A stretch of 64,000 nt of DNA from Takakia lepidozioides (taxonomy: Eukaryota; Streptophyta; Takakiopsida; Takakiales; Takakiaceae): contig CM060732.1 of NCBI GenBank assembly GCA_030704615.1, forward strand, positions 81,801,171-81,865,170. The letters are read 5' to 3'. Positions 1-15,421 of the stretch are shown piece after piece. Within the stretch, counting starts at the first letter, position 1, and each line of letters opens with the position of its first letter. The notes beneath the pieces are model-generated. The model saw nothing but the letters and a program-made list of their open reading frames with translations. It was not told where the DNA came from and made no database searches. Made by a program: the position numbers and the translations under genes.

Positions 1-19
1 TTATTTTATTTGTCTCCTA

Positions 20-2721
<2,702 letters not shown>

Positions 2722-3379
2722 TCTTATACCCTCGACAATTTCCTCTCTCTCTCTCTCTTCCCTGCTCTTCTTCTCCGCGCCCAGGGAGTGGGTTGCGCAC
2801 AAGAGCTACTTGATTTGCTTGCTTACTTACTCCAACGTGACGCTACGCTCGACAACGCAATTCCTGCACTTGAACAACGGGGTTTTTTGAGTCCGACGAG
2901 CGTGGACACGAGAAGTACGATGAGCGGCGTCGCCAGCGGACCTCGGCAAGGCCTACAGCGCCGCCAACTTAGTGGAGGTGTTGGCAGTAGCGACAGCGGT
3001 AGCAGGGCTAAACGAGCAAGCGGCCGCTGTGCAAGAGTGGCCCCACGCCGGTCAGGTGGCCTCGATCAGCTCCTCGGGCAGCCAACTCCAGCCCTCACCA
3101 CAACCCCTTTACTACCTCCATCCCTGGTAGTTCGATCCCCAGAGCAACCCAGGTGCTGAACACAACCGCAACTCCTTCTACTAAAAGACTTGCTCCTCTT
3201 GGAAGACCCCAACGCCAACGTACCCCTACCCTTAGCTCACATGTTCCTGATGCGCACCAGAGTCCAAACTCCAAGTTCAAGAAGAATCGTCATCTTCACA
3301 ACGGTCTTCTCCACCGCTGATTCCAGGTTCTTCCATTGGCGCCTCACCGACCGAAGAACTCCCACAGTGTCTGTTGAGC

Positions 3380-6300
3380 CCTCCCCCGCTGCGCCTCTCA
3401 GGTAGGGTTCGAGGTCCCACACCAGTCACTTCTCCTCTAGGTTCTCCATCCCATTCTCGGCAGCGGCTTCAAGGCAGCCCAACTCCTCTTGGTCATGAGC
3501 CTCTCCACGTGCCTTCTTCTCTAGTCCAGCTTGCGGTCGTCTTTTTGCACGCATCAGAGGGCTTGCACAACACCAGCGCACGTGTGCGGCTCTTCATCAG
3601 TCCCACACAAATGGTACTTCTCCATTTCAGCCCAGTGTCTTGCACGCGCCACCTCCTGGCTCTGCTTGGCATTGGTTTTCAGCGCTAGATGTTCTGGGCG
3701 CATTTCAGCTAGGATTGCCAAGGCCTCGTCTTTATGCAAAAATTCCGGTGGCACTACGTCATGAGGTCTAACTGGCACTCCATCTACCCTTAGTCAGGCT
3801 GGCTCGTGATCCTAATGATATACCAGCATGTATCTTTTCTTATTATTTCCTCAGTGGTGTTTGGTTTTGCCCCCTCGTGGAGGTTTGTCAGGGCACAGAG
3901 AGACGCGCATCCGTCTTCGTCGTTTTTTATCTGGAGATTGGGAGAGTCTGCAAGATGAGCATCAATTACGGGCACTAGCCCTTGCGGCACACGCCCCTCA
4001 CGCTTCCTCCACGCAGCCACCCTTATCGGCCCACATGCGACTTCGTCATAGTCTCATGTTAGGCCGCGTTGGCGAGTACCCACGCTCGGCCAAGACTTTA
4101 GTACCTTCCTCACCAGCGCCTCCATCACCGGATACTGTCACTGCCCTCGAAGCCCTTCACCCATCAGCTCAGGATATTCTGCCGCTTTTTGTTGAGGACT
4201 TCGAGCCAGACCAAGATCTCAAGCTAGATCGGAGGTCTTCACTCAGGCCTTCACGCGCAGTCCCCATCTTGCAGCGGCATGTCCTTCCGGTCTCCTGTAT
4301 GAGCACTTACACGACTGTTTCTCTCCACAGGACTCTGCTAGTGGCTTCTCTCAGCTATTTCAGATTTGCTCCTTTTTGCTGCTGGGCCGTATCCCTGCCC
4401 CAGTGGCCCGTCTCCGTGAGGCCTCCAGATTGTTGGCTATGAGCAAACCCTCAGGTACTGGCATCCGCCCTATCGTAGCTGGAGAGGTTCTTTACCGCCT
4501 TGTCAGCCGCTTACTTTGTCTTCAGTTTCGAGATGCCTTCTCCGGACACCTCTTTCCGCACTAGTTCGGGGTCGCCACTCCAGGCGGTTGCGAGGCGGTG
4601 GTTCACGGGATTCGTGCAACTCTTGATCTTCATCCGGATTGGGTGGTTCTCCAGGTCGATGTCACCAACGCTTTCAACACTGTGTCACGAGCGGCTATCT
4701 TTCAGGAGCTCCGTTCAGCCGGAGGAGATTTCCACCAGCTCATTCCGTTTGTTCGATTATTCTATACATCCACCACTCCCCTATACTACAGTCATCATTC
4801 TCGCCTAGGTGAGTGCTCCATCATTCAGTCCGAGGTTGGGACCCGCCAAGGCGACCCTTTAGGAGGACCTTTGTTTGCCATGGCTCATGTCCGCGCCCTC
4901 ACGACTTCTGCACAAGTTCACTCATCTTGTCTTTTTCCGTCGGTGGCAGACGACACGCACATTGTAGGCCCTGCCTCACAGGTACTTTCAGCTTACTATC
5001 ATTTTGTCACCCAACTCTCTGCCGTGGGCCTTTTAGTGCAACCTCGCAAATGTGCGGTGTGGTCTCTGTCCGGTCTCCCTGCAGATTTTGTCCTCCCTGC
5101 TCACTTCATTGCTCCGCCCAATGGCATCACAATCCTGGGAGTCCCTTTTGGCACCACCCAGTTCACAACGTCCTTCTTGGAAGATGCACTCCACCAGGAT
5201 GCCACCCACGCCGATCCCCTTCCTAGGCTCGGAGATGTACAGGTAGCATATGAAATCTTGGCCAAATGTTTCCTTCAGCGTCCCTTATATCTCTTGCGCA
5301 CTGTTCCACCCAACCCAGATTTCCTACACCTCTTATCTGGGTTTGATACTACCATGATGATTATCTTCAGGAGATTGTTAGGACCAAGAGCTCTGGAGGG
5401 TGCTCAGGGACTTTTGCCACGATAGCAAGCCACCTTGCCCGTCTTTTCCAGTGGTGTGGGTCTTTTGTCCACTGTCACTACCGCCCCGTCAGCTTTCTTC
5501 GGCAGTTGGGCATTGGTGGCGCCATCCTTCGCTTCACGATTTCTCTGTGACCATCGTCCCATCCTTATGGACGCCGTTGCACATGTTGACAGTGACATTT
5601 TACCCTTCCAGCAGCATCTCCGCTCTGCACGAGATCTTCTTCCGGCACCGGCGCGAGCATGTCTACCACCATTTGAGCAGTTGGTTGCTCAAGGCCTCGA
5701 CCATCTTCAGGAGTCCATTTCCGAGGGCGTGCATCGTCATTCCTTTTCCGGCATGCTCTGAAGTGTTTCTTCTGAGTTGCATCGAGCCCGACTTCTATCA
5801 TGCGCAGGACCCGGAGCAGGGGCATGGTTGACAACACGACCCACTATCGCACATTTTCGCCTCTCATCCCCTATTTGCACTATTGCGCTCCGCCTTCGAC
5901 TCGGTTTGCCTCATCCTTCGGCATTGGGCCTTCAGCGCTGCGTCTGTCTTCAGCCCATCGATGACCTTGCCATCCATCTCCTCCGCTGTCCATGTGGTGG
6001 TGAGCGCACTGCGTCTCATGATATGGTTCGCGATGAGGTGACATCTATTGCTCGGGAGGCAGTGTATCATGTACTGCGTGAGCAACCACATCTACGACCC
6101 ACGCTCACGTCCCACTCTACACGCCGCCGTGTTGACATCGTCCTATCTAGAGATGGTTTGCGTACCTTAGCAGATGTCGTTCTCGCCGACCTCACTCGAG
6201 CGGATCTGCTATCTTGCGCAGCTACCACACCAGACACGACAGCCACTGTAGCAGCCTAGACCAAGGAGCGCGACTACAGCGATCGTCACCCTACCAACAC

Positions 6301-6780
6301 ATTTCTTCCACTGGCGGTTGAAATATTTGGCTCATTGCACCGGCACTTCGACGATTTCATGCGGACATGTGCACATCATGCAGCCAAGAGCGGGTCCACT
6401 GGCATCCCACATGCCTCTGTCCTTGTCGCCTACTATCGACAACGTGTTTCAGTTGCTTTGTAGAGAGCACAAGCCATCTCTATTTTGCATTAGGCTGATG
6501 TGGCTAGCTCCGCGTCATCTCGTCTTCCGCCTCTGCCTGACACTTTGCCTATCTCCTTGCCTGATCTCCTCCAGTCTGTTGGCTGGGAGGGTCGCTCTGC
6601 TTGAGTAGTTTACTATAGCTTTTGTTTTTGTCGCTGGTTGAGTAGTTTACTATAGCTTTTTGTTTTCTTCTCTTGTTTCTTGTTCCTCCCCCCTTTTTTT
6701 GGAACTTCACATCATATGCACGTTCACCCATTGTACATGTTGTAAATAAAGTCTTACAGGTTTCATCATCTGTAAACACC
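3380..6780 (+). mobile_element. Decayed R2-like LINE (zinc finger, RT, CCHC knuckle, endonuclease-like C-terminus)
   Basis: The coding parts are spread over several frames, so this is a dead copy. In order: a degenerate C2HC finger at about 3529-3590 (PACGRLFARIRGLAQHQRTC, first Cys of the pair lost); a Pro/Ala linker; reverse transcriptase at about 4376-5425 with DVTNAFN (first Asp), GTRQGDPLGGPLF and ADDTH (the xxDD box); a CCHC-type knuckle at about 5939-5991; and a C-terminal block with RRVDIV, DVVLADLTRADL, KERDY and LPLAVEIFGSLH, which I read as a restriction-like endonuclease region. That order is the one known for R2/RLE-type LINEs. An in-frame stop at 4562 interrupts RT motif 0-1. 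The 3' UTR ends near an AATAAA (about 6746). Element borders are approximate, and no target-site duplication was identified. Confidence 0.82.
6602..6669 (+). repeat. Tandem duplication in LINE 3' UTR
   Basis: The block beginning ttgagtagtttactatagct occurs at 6602 and again at 6638 (period about 36 bp), just after the coding end of the LINE relic. It is probably part of the element's 3' UTR. Confidence 0.8.
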
Positions 6781-6789
6781 TTTTTCAAT

Positions 6790-8085
6790 GAGAACTAATG
6801 AGAGTTTCTATCGAGCCATTTCTCAATTGGTAGGTAACTGCTATCTAAAATTACCACCAAAGGGTGCGCTGCATAAGGCTTTGGGATCTTGGGAGAATCT
6901 CGAAAGGTATTTTTTCTGTGACGAGGTGTAGCTCGTGTATGTAGCTGACAACGGCGTCCTCTTCTCGCGCGCGTACTAGCTTGGCCCATTGGGTCGCTTG
7001 CGCCCTCTCTGTTTCTGTAGGACCTGGCTCGTGTTGGGTAATAACGGACTCAAGCATTGCAACATCCATTTGAATTTTCTTGTTTTCGACGATGCAGTCA
7101 GGCTTTCACATGCTCCCGCAACGCATAGCTGTAAATGGAGTCTGCCATAAGATTACCACCGGCTCGACTTCACAGTATGGCCGTTAAACCCTGAACCCTT
7201 CTCTCTCTCTATGTCTCTCTCTGGACTTATAACACACACACACACACACACACATATTTATAGTCTCTTGCTTCTAAATGCTGAGCACCCAACGTGAAAG
7301 AAAGAACTCACGAGCACTTGTGGGTAGATGGTGAGGAAAGCGTTAGAGCATTGTGCCTTCTTCGCAAAGTCTGAAGAGAGTGTCATCGCACCTCTTTCGT
7401 GATACCTCCCCTGGCTCAGCATGCGAATCTACAGAAAGTGCTGAAAGCTGTACCCCTCCTTGCTTCTGGACTAGGGGTGTTTTTTTCGAAATGACTCCAT
7501 GCTCTACCATACCGGACCAGAGAATGGTCTGTCTTTTGCAACCCCAGAACCAATTTCGTGTTAGATCCAATGCTTTGGCGTCCATCCGGGATTGTCGTGG
7601 CTCCCACATCTGTAGAGATCCACCAAGCAGTATGTGTCGACTACTGACGGCTTTAGCCAGCTCAGTAATAGGTGCAGAACCCATGCATGGAATGATATGC
7701 GGCTTCTTTATGTTCAGTAATACGCTACTTCTTTAGTGGAGCCTCACTTCGCTGCACTGCTTTGCTGTTTGTAGCCTGTGATTTAGCTCTGGCTGCCCTC
7801 GTTGTTCTCGCAGAAAAGCCCAAGATCACCAGGGTTCAGGCATGCACACAAAGGACGTCATTTGGAGAAAAAGTTGGTCGCATCCATCCTGGGGCAAACT
7901 AGCTGCCATGACGCAAGGTGGAGCACAACCTAATGATTACTCTCATGTCGTTGTACCGTGGAGCTCAAGGCCGATAATACAACAGGTAGTGTTTCAAACT
8001 TCAAAGGTAAAATTAAGTATCAAAAGCAGGTGTTTAGGGGTTTTGTAACCCTATCAATTTGTAGCAGCAAGCAGGTTCTCGGACA
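6790..8085 (-). pseudogene. Degenerate coding remnants, unrecognised (possible helicase piece)
   Basis: Two minus-strand open stretches (about 6795-7100 and 7343-7684) look protein-like but match nothing I can name confidently. The second contains ITELAKAVSSRHILLGGSLQ followed by ALDLTRNWF. This is reminiscent of the Walker-B/motif III area of UPF1-like SF1 helicases (LxxLAKA..ILLGDxxQ), but the key Asp is absent. Good phrasing jumps between frames near 7600, so any gene here is dead. I see nothing else in 7685-8085. Confidence 0.2.
7232..7254. repeat. (CA)n microsatellite
   Basis: Uninterrupted alternating AC of about 23 bases, next to a CT-rich stretch at 7200-7223. Confidence 0.95.
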
Positions 8086-8089
8086 GATC

Positions 8090-9720
8090 TTCCCTTGAGG
8101 TAGCAGCAGGAGTAGCATCATCACGAGTGCTTTTGAAAGAGAGCAAGGAGCAGGAAGTCTTCTGGTGCTTGTGGTGATGTTAGGATGATATGTGAGGCAG
8201 GAGGACTGAAAGGCAGGCTGCAAATTTTCACATGGCATCTGGGCACATTCCGATACTTATGCCTATATCTTGCAGGAGGAAAGGTTAGCAGAGGAAACCA
8301 GGTGCTCACATTATCCAAATTCGATTCAAGCCACATCTTTCTAGACTGTTCAGTAGGGAGGCCTTCCAGTTATATAAGCAAATCCAAGGGAAGACTTGAT
8401 GCCCAGCAAGGACGTAGGCGGCGAAATGAATCATAACCTTGGGAGAAGGGCTTCCATTCTCAATGTGTTCTAGCCTAGGAGCCCTGGAAAAGGGAAAGAG
8501 GTCCATGCTGACACCAACATACCTGGAAGTGCTTCACATGTCTATCTGGAGACTGCCCTTGTGGACATAATCCCAAATGTGCGAGATTGAAGGATGGGTG
8601 TCCGGTGTTCAACACCATGGCTAAATGAAATGTTGTCTCATGGAGTGCGATGATTGCAGCATATGCTCAGCATGGGTGTGGTAAGGAGGCTTCAGGACAT
8701 ACGAGGAAATGCAACTGGAAGGGGTGATACTGAACAGTGTCATGTTCATTGGCAGTATCAATCGTATTTGTCCGACCTGGAACCCTGGAAAAGGGGAAGA
8801 GGTCCATGTTCACAACAACTCAATCTATCTATTGTATGGAGACGGCCATGGTTGATATGTATTCCAATGTGGGAGCATGAAGGATGTGTGCCAAGTGTTC
8901 GACAATATGGCTTGACAAGACGTGGTGACAAGTGTGCTCGTTGCAGGATCTGTCCAGCCTGAGCATGTTAGGGAGGCCCTCCAGCAATTTTAACAATTGC
9001 AACAGGAAGGCTTGGAGCCAGACAATATCACCTTTCTCTTCATGTAACCAGAGGGTCCTGGTGATGAGGTCATTACTCGTTTGATGCCATGAGTTGAGAT
9101 CATGGCCTCATCCTGCAATGGAGCATTTTGGCGGCATGGTGGATCTCTTGGCCTTCCAGGACGGTCGAGGCAGAGGAATTCATCAACAAAACACCCATTC
9201 AACCAGGTGCTTTGATGTGGGGGGACTTTGCTTGGGGTCTGCAGAGTTCATGGCTGGCTGTGTGGAGATTATAGAACGTGTCACCAAAACCATTCTTAAG
9301 TGACACTGCAGCCTATGCGCTGCTATCCAACATTTCTGCTGGAATAAAATCATTTAGAAAGCAGCCAGGGTGGAGCTGCATTGAGGTGGACAGCCTCGTG
9401 CATACATCTCCGAACGAGCACATATTGAGGAGATCTATGCTGTGCTGAAGTGAATCATCCGGTTGAATGGAGGAGTCAGGGGTATATGCTCTGTTTACAT
9501 GGGTACATGCACCGTAGTGAAAGCTAGCCATTGGTATTGGTTTCATCAGCACAGCCCCCTGGGATGTCTATTCACGTCATCTAAAACCTTTTCGGTCAGT
9601 GCTTACCGCCACACCCCCACAATGTCTATCTTGGAGATTGTTGGCATGCGTGGGTGTCGTGTGATGAAGCAGATGGCCTGATATATACACCACTGCATTC
9701 AACAATGGGCGTGACCTCCC
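8090..9720 (+). pseudogene. Decayed intronless PPR-DYW gene copy
   Basis: Reading across frames gives successive pieces of a DYW-class PPR protein in the right order: SSLGALEKGKEVHAD (8470), a degenerate MLSMG unit, a second GKGEEVH-like unit (8790), GSMKDVCQVFDNMA (8870), a GPG..ITRLMP region, GTLLGVCRVHG (9220; the E-motif start), GWSCIEVDSLVHT (9370), GIGFISTAPW (9535) and remnants of the DYW cytidine-deaminase-like domain to about 9720. PPR-DYW proteins bind organellar RNA and edit C to U. The order without introns plus numerous stops and frameshifts indicates a dead copy. Intronless PPR genes are normal in plants, so retrocopying is not proven. Confidence 0.75.
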
Positions 9721-11097
9721 AATCTGTCTCCCCTCATGCTTCGGGAGTGTCTCTCCTCAATCCAAACTGCACAGGGGTCCGAGAGCCACATCCTAAGCAA
9801 GCAAAAGCAACCCAAACCACCACGTTTGCTTTGAATTTCCTGCAATGAATATCCATAAAAAGATAACATAGCAACAGTCCTGGCTTAGTCAAAGAAGGCA
9901 ATAATCAGCTAGAAATTTTGCGACATGCCTAGGCTACATTCCTACATTCCAGCAGCCTTCTGTTAATGTAGAGAGAGATGCCTTCAAAGCCATAGCATGG
10001 CTATGGTTATTTTGCAGCTGAGTGTGTGACCCACGCAACGGTTTACTCTCAAGGGCAGTGAGATAAGGGAGAGTTAGTTGGTGGGGAAGATGCTAAGAAT
10101 GGAGACTCTCGGTAATTTTGTTTGGCGCACAGAGACTTTAGTTGTCTAACTCAATTTTTCTTGCATCAATCACCCAACTCTGCTGTGGATCCATTGAGAC
10201 TGAAGAGCACTTCACATGTTCGACCTTTTGTTAATGCATTTGTGATCTGTATCCCACGCAGTTCAGAATGCAGCTTCTCTAGAGTTACGAGTTGTGCTTG
10301 TGTTCTTCTCCTAAAGCGATCAAGGAATCCAGACATGCAACTCCTGCTGGTTCTCAGGTGTAACAATCGATTGCCAGCTCAATGTCGAAGTGTTTCCTCA
10401 TGCAATGGTCAAGAGCATAGATCCTCATGGCCGTGCACTATGCGGCTGGCCAAGCGCAGGTTGTAGTGAGCAGCAACTCCTACACACTTCTTGAGTGGAT
10501 AGCACTTCATGATTATTGCGGCAATGCCTCAATGCCTCAGTAGAACAGTGGATAATTCAGATCATTACACTTGAGTGGATAGCAAATGGATAGACATTAC
10601 AGCCGTATGTGCACAAATGAAACTGGAGTTTTACTTTGCATGGAATGCAAGCATGTAACCATGTAGCTAAAGCTGAAGGTATAACCAAGAGGATACAATA
10701 GGAATTTGACAGGGGACGAGTAAAGGAGACAAGCAAAGTGCATGAGCAGGGGTATTATTACTACTTTTATGGTGGGGCTTTTGGGCAGCTCTACTATCAG
10801 AACTGTTTCGAATGCAGTTGTAAGTTAAGTAAATCCCAGGCAAGCAGTGATAAGGAAGAATCCATCCATTGTAGAAATTGTGCTTCAGATCTTTGCTGCC
10901 TGGACTACGAAGTTATGTGTGAAGAGAAGTGTGGAACTCTGAAGTAAGGAGTGGGTTGGATGCAAAGCGCCGCTGTTGTCGGTCGAAAGAATAAGAAGGA
11001 TTCGGTTTCTCGAGGGGTTTTTTCGGCATAGACCGTGTAGAGGCATTGCAATTACAGGAGGAGGATAGAGGGAGGATAGAGCACAGGTGGGTTGTCC
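9721..11097. other. Intergenic, no recognisable gene
   Basis: I recognise nothing here. The open stretches at 10122-10466 (+), 10166-10366 (-) and 10738-10947 (+) are short and lack family motifs. The last is Cys-rich but does not give a proper LIM or RING spacing. The 3' part, about 11040-11097, is the probable 5' UTR of the CDK5RAP3 gene. Confidence 0.5.
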
Positions 11098-14000
11098 ATG
11101 GAGCAGTCTGTTGAGGATCCAGTGTTGCTGCTGCCTATTGACATCACATATACCAAGCTTGCGGGTTAGTTCTAACTCCAATGTCTCACTTTTCCTTCCA
11201 CTTTCGGGCTCATCCTCTGGTTATGTGCTATCCATTTTTATCTTTGAATGCATGGGATTTGGGCAATTTCATGTCGCAGAATGCTTTAAAGCATCGAAGA
11301 CCATGTTGGGTTGGGTGAATGAATCTAATTGAGGTGGAGTGGGCAGATTGGCTAGTAGATCGCCGGAAAATCCCTGCAGACTGGCGTAAGAAGCTTGCCT
11401 CTCTGCGGTCTCGTGTTACATCGGCACTTTCTGCCCTGCCACGCGGTGTCGATCCATGGCTATCAACTCTAACTCCAGAATGTAAGTTCTAATTTGTCCG
11501 ATGTGCTGTAATGCGTTGTTGCCTCAATAATTGAAAACCCTGCATTCGTGAGGTATTATTGAAGTCTATGAAGATTGTGGTTCTTTGTCATTGTGGATCA
11601 ATCTAGGCACTGGGGGCTGAATTTGTGATCCTTCAGATGTGACATTCTTTCCTGATTCGTTCAGGAATGTTTCACTTCATACTCCGTTGGATCTGAAAAA
11701 TTGGTAGGGTTTGGAGGGCGTGTCATTGCCTGAAGGGTGCGTCACAACTAAGATTAGAGAGACGGAGAGACAGCTTCTCTTATTAGAAGCTTTTCTTGGT
11801 CTTGCTGAGAGGTTTTAAGTGATGATGTTTTCTTTTCGAGCGGCAGTTTTAGAAAGGAAAAATAGAGATGTTCCCTCTGACTGTTGCCGGGGAATGTTGG
11901 CCATGCCATACCCTTGAGTGGATAATCCTTCTGGATTCAAACCATTACGGATGCCCTTTGGGGGTTTTAGCCCACCAAGGTCAACCACACTGAATCGTTC
12001 ATGGTCTGGACGTATGTGCTGCTATTGATGTTTCTTCTAGAAAGGGTGAAGTTCATTTGAGCAGTGCTTCTACAAGTGTGAGGAATATGGCTGTGTGAGT
12101 GGTGCATTGCCAATCCTATTACCATGGATAGAGGTGGACTAGATATCAGGTGCAGCTTTTTGTGTGGTTGAGGCAGGGTGGGCTTGAGGGGCAGGCACAG
12201 GCTACTTGGAAGCAAAGCACATCAGAGATGTGGTAGTGCAGGCCACACCAGAGGCCCGCACCCTTTTTGGTCAACTGTCTGGATCAGCTGTAAGTTATGA
12301 TCCTTTCGTGACTGGCACCTTTCTCTATCGTTTGTTCGCTCTTATTGTTTATCCTAAGTGGCGGTCGAACCTGTGTGGCAGGGTGAATGGGATGGTATAG
12401 TGCGCAGCTATGAGAAGGAACAGTTACATCTTGGAGAAGCTGCCCAGCTCATGGTGCAGCACACAAATTATGAGATGTAAGATTTCTATAACTGGGTCCT
12501 GCTGTTCGCCAGTTCAGACATCACAGCTGATGTAGTGCTCATGTACCCATGAAACTGCACCTGCATTTATACTTGCACAGGGACTTTCTTGCTTTTTGCT
12601 TTGGATGCTGGAGGGGATGATCTCTGAAGATGGCTACTTGCTATGTGTGGAAGTCCATACCAAAAAAAGCAGATAGCAAAGTTGCAGCAGCAGCTGACAG
12701 ATATGGAACGAAAAGAGGCTGAATTCAGGCGTAATGCAGCTGCATCAGCCATCAAGTATCAACACGCTTGTCAGGAGCTTGGCATTTTGGTCTGTTATTC
12801 TCTTTCAAAAATCTTTTTCATGTGAAGACATTTTCCTTATAAATTTTCCTAGTGAAAAGACTAGAAGCAGCTCACCTGTGTCCAAAGAAAAAGTATGGCT
12901 ATGCAGCTAACTGTGGCATCCTGCAGGGCAATGATGTGAGAGAAGAACTGAAGGCACTGGGCAAAAGCCTTCCCACTGTCTTCTTGGAGGTTGTAAGAGC
13001 AGTTTGCGACAGTAGTGTGGGTGAAGCTTTGGAGTTGTATCAAACCTTTGTCTCTTATGCACACACCGGCCTTGCGGTATGTCTCTCATACTTCTCCATT
13101 TGGCAGTGGATTGTTTGGCCAAATAGCATTTCAGTAAATGTTCAGATCTTATCGGTTTTGTCCCTGCTATGATACTTTCACAGTGTTGAGGAAATGGAGG
13201 ATCTTTAATGCAGGCTGAGTCTGGGCTGGTGTTAGCAATTCTTCGAGGGCTCCGTGACCACCCCCCTGTTGGCTATGAAAGTAATGAGGAGGCTACTCCA
13301 GTAGAGGCAGAGGGTTTCTCCAGTACCTTAGAACAGGCTACAGGGGTTCAGAGGGGCAATGCCCCCATCAACTGGGATGTTGAACAGGATGCTCTCCCCG
13401 AAAAGGCTGCAGGATTTGAGATTGACAGTACAGGCATTGACTGGAACACTGAGCAGGTGGCAGACGTTGGGACAGGAGGGTTTGGGGATGGCAATGGAGA
13501 TATTGACTGGGATATTGAACAGATTGAGAAGGCTGGAGAGAGCAGCGCTGGAATTGACTGGGAGATTGGCAGCCTTGAGCCTGCAGATCTGAAAATAAGT
13601 CCAGCATCTGATTTCATTGTGCTACCTCAGACTGCCATAGAGGTGGACGTCAATTTGCAAGTTGGGGAAGAGATAAACTGGGATATCGACGTGGATGATG
13701 GCATAGATGCTTTGCAGCAACTGCCTGCTCAAACTGACAAACACTTGCCAAGTGAAGTGGACCCTGGTGTGGGGCAGCAGATGGGAGCTCTAAGCTGCTT
13801 TCTGCAGAAAGAGTACAGGAACAGTCTTTTGGATGACTTATCTGAGGTGCACTCGTTCATCCTCTATTTATTTGCTGGATTCTGCTGTCACTAATCAAGT
13901 GCACAAAAGTTCTGAGACTCACGTGCGTAGGTCCGAAAGACAAAAGGCTGGAATGGCAGGTGTCACAAGTAGCACTCACACAACTCTAGGGCTGCTTTGA

Positions 14001-15421
14001 AGAGGCAGCAGAAATAGTGATTTTCATCTGAATGATGAAGAATGTGATGTTGGCTGCAAATGTCCTGTGATCCTACTTCGTTTTGCCAGTCTACCTGGAC
14101 ATCAGCCTCATTTCGAAGCTTAAGAGTTGTTACATAGAAGTGATCATTTGTGAGTGATCATTCTTCCTGTCTACAGGTTTAGGTGCTACGTTTTATTAGA
14201 GTGGGACCTGGTCTCCGGTTTGGGGCAGGTAAGAGGTCTTTCTGAGTGGGTGTCGACGGATGCAGCTCAAAGCATTTTTGAAGCAGAGGGTGGAGGAGAT
14301 GGGAAGGCAGGAGACAGTGGCGTTGCAAAATCAAGTCCAAGCAGTGGCCCCAGCTGCCTGTGTGCAGCATGGCTCAGATGCCCTGCTGCTAATGGCTATC
14401 CATGTTACTGTAGCTCTAGATACACTTACGTCCCGCAAGACTCGGGACCTTAGTCTTCTTGTGACTTCTTCACGGTAGGTATCTGGTTCCCACCTTGTGC
14501 CTTGACTAAACGTATATAATACATACTACCACATAGTAGTTGTGATGGTACACCCTTAGGCAATGGAAAATACAACCCCTCCATCTTCCTGGTTGATTGA
14601 GGGAAGTGGATTGGAAATTAGAAGGAGAGGGGCTCAAGCAAAGAGCCTTGGAGATGTCCCCAGATAGGTGAATGCGTATGGTGAGAAGGCCATGGCAAAG
14701 GCTTGCAGATTTGGTCACGAGGCTCTTTGACAGACCTGGTGCTCCCGGGGTAGCACTAAAAGGACACAAATTGTGCAAGAAGTCTAGCACTTATTGTGCA
14801 TTTGGGTTTTATTAGATGCAGCACCTTTTCTCTTCTTGTGATCCTTACCTGCATGAGACTTGATCCGATTTAAGTGGGTGGTCATGACACTCAAGGCAAT
14901 ACTTGGGTGTGAGTTTTGCAGGTTCCTAGACAGATTGGATGGATCTTTGCTGCAGAAGAAGGAGACTGAGATGAAGCTGGTGGCGAGCTCAAGGGATCTC
15001 AGTCAAAAGCAAATTGAACTTCGAAACATGTTGTCTCTGTTGTGGACCAAGCAGGTACAATGCAATTATTTCCCACTTTTTTGGGGGGAAGAAATGAACC
15101 CACCAGACTTCTGGGAAAATGTGCTATTTACATTTTCCTTTCTGCATGTAGCTTCAAATAATGAGAACTAGTCAATCTGGATGTGAAAGGTCCTTGAGGC
15201 CCGAAGTTACTTGCAAAACCAGCCGCCTATAGATGTCAAGCTCAGCAGTTGTATTGGCTTATGCATGGAGCTGATGGTGTTGCATTGTGCAAGAACAGGA
15301 GGTAGCCATGATGAGAGCACGTGAAGCCAAGAAGCACACAGAGAGGACCATTTCTTCTCTTTACAATGGACGCCCTGTAAACATCATTGGGGAGATTAAT
15401 AGCATCTTGGGACAAACCTAA
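11098..15421 (+). CDS. CDK5RAP3: CDK5RAP3-like protein (C53/LZAP), UFMylation and ER-phagy factor
   Basis: Ten exons: 11098-11164, 11347-11481, 12195-12289, 12382-12476, 12654-12789, 12927-13076, 13214-13846, 14266-14474, 14922-15054, 15299-15421. The sum is 1776 nt, 591 aa, with all phases closing. The N-terminus has LPIDITYTKLADWLVDRRK and PADWRKKL, then GEAAQLMVQHTNYEIPY, a coiled-coil stretch (KLQQQLTDMERKEAEFRRNA), an acidic linker in exon 7 with five I(D/N)W motifs, then FLKQRVEEM, QNQVQAVAP, SRKTRDLSLLV, and the conserved end NGRPVNIIGEINSIL. In known systems C53 works with UFL1 and DDRGK1 at the ER and binds ATG8 and UFM1 through the IDW motifs. Exon 2 starts at 11347, not at the nearer AG (11333), because only that acceptor keeps phase. 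A possible poly(A) signal AATAAA lies at 15793. The gene looks intact. Confidence 0.95.

Noticed and set aside
10738-10947. Cys-rich short ORF resembling half a LIM domain
   Set aside because: Cys/His spacing does not fit LIM or RING, and no flanking exon supports it.
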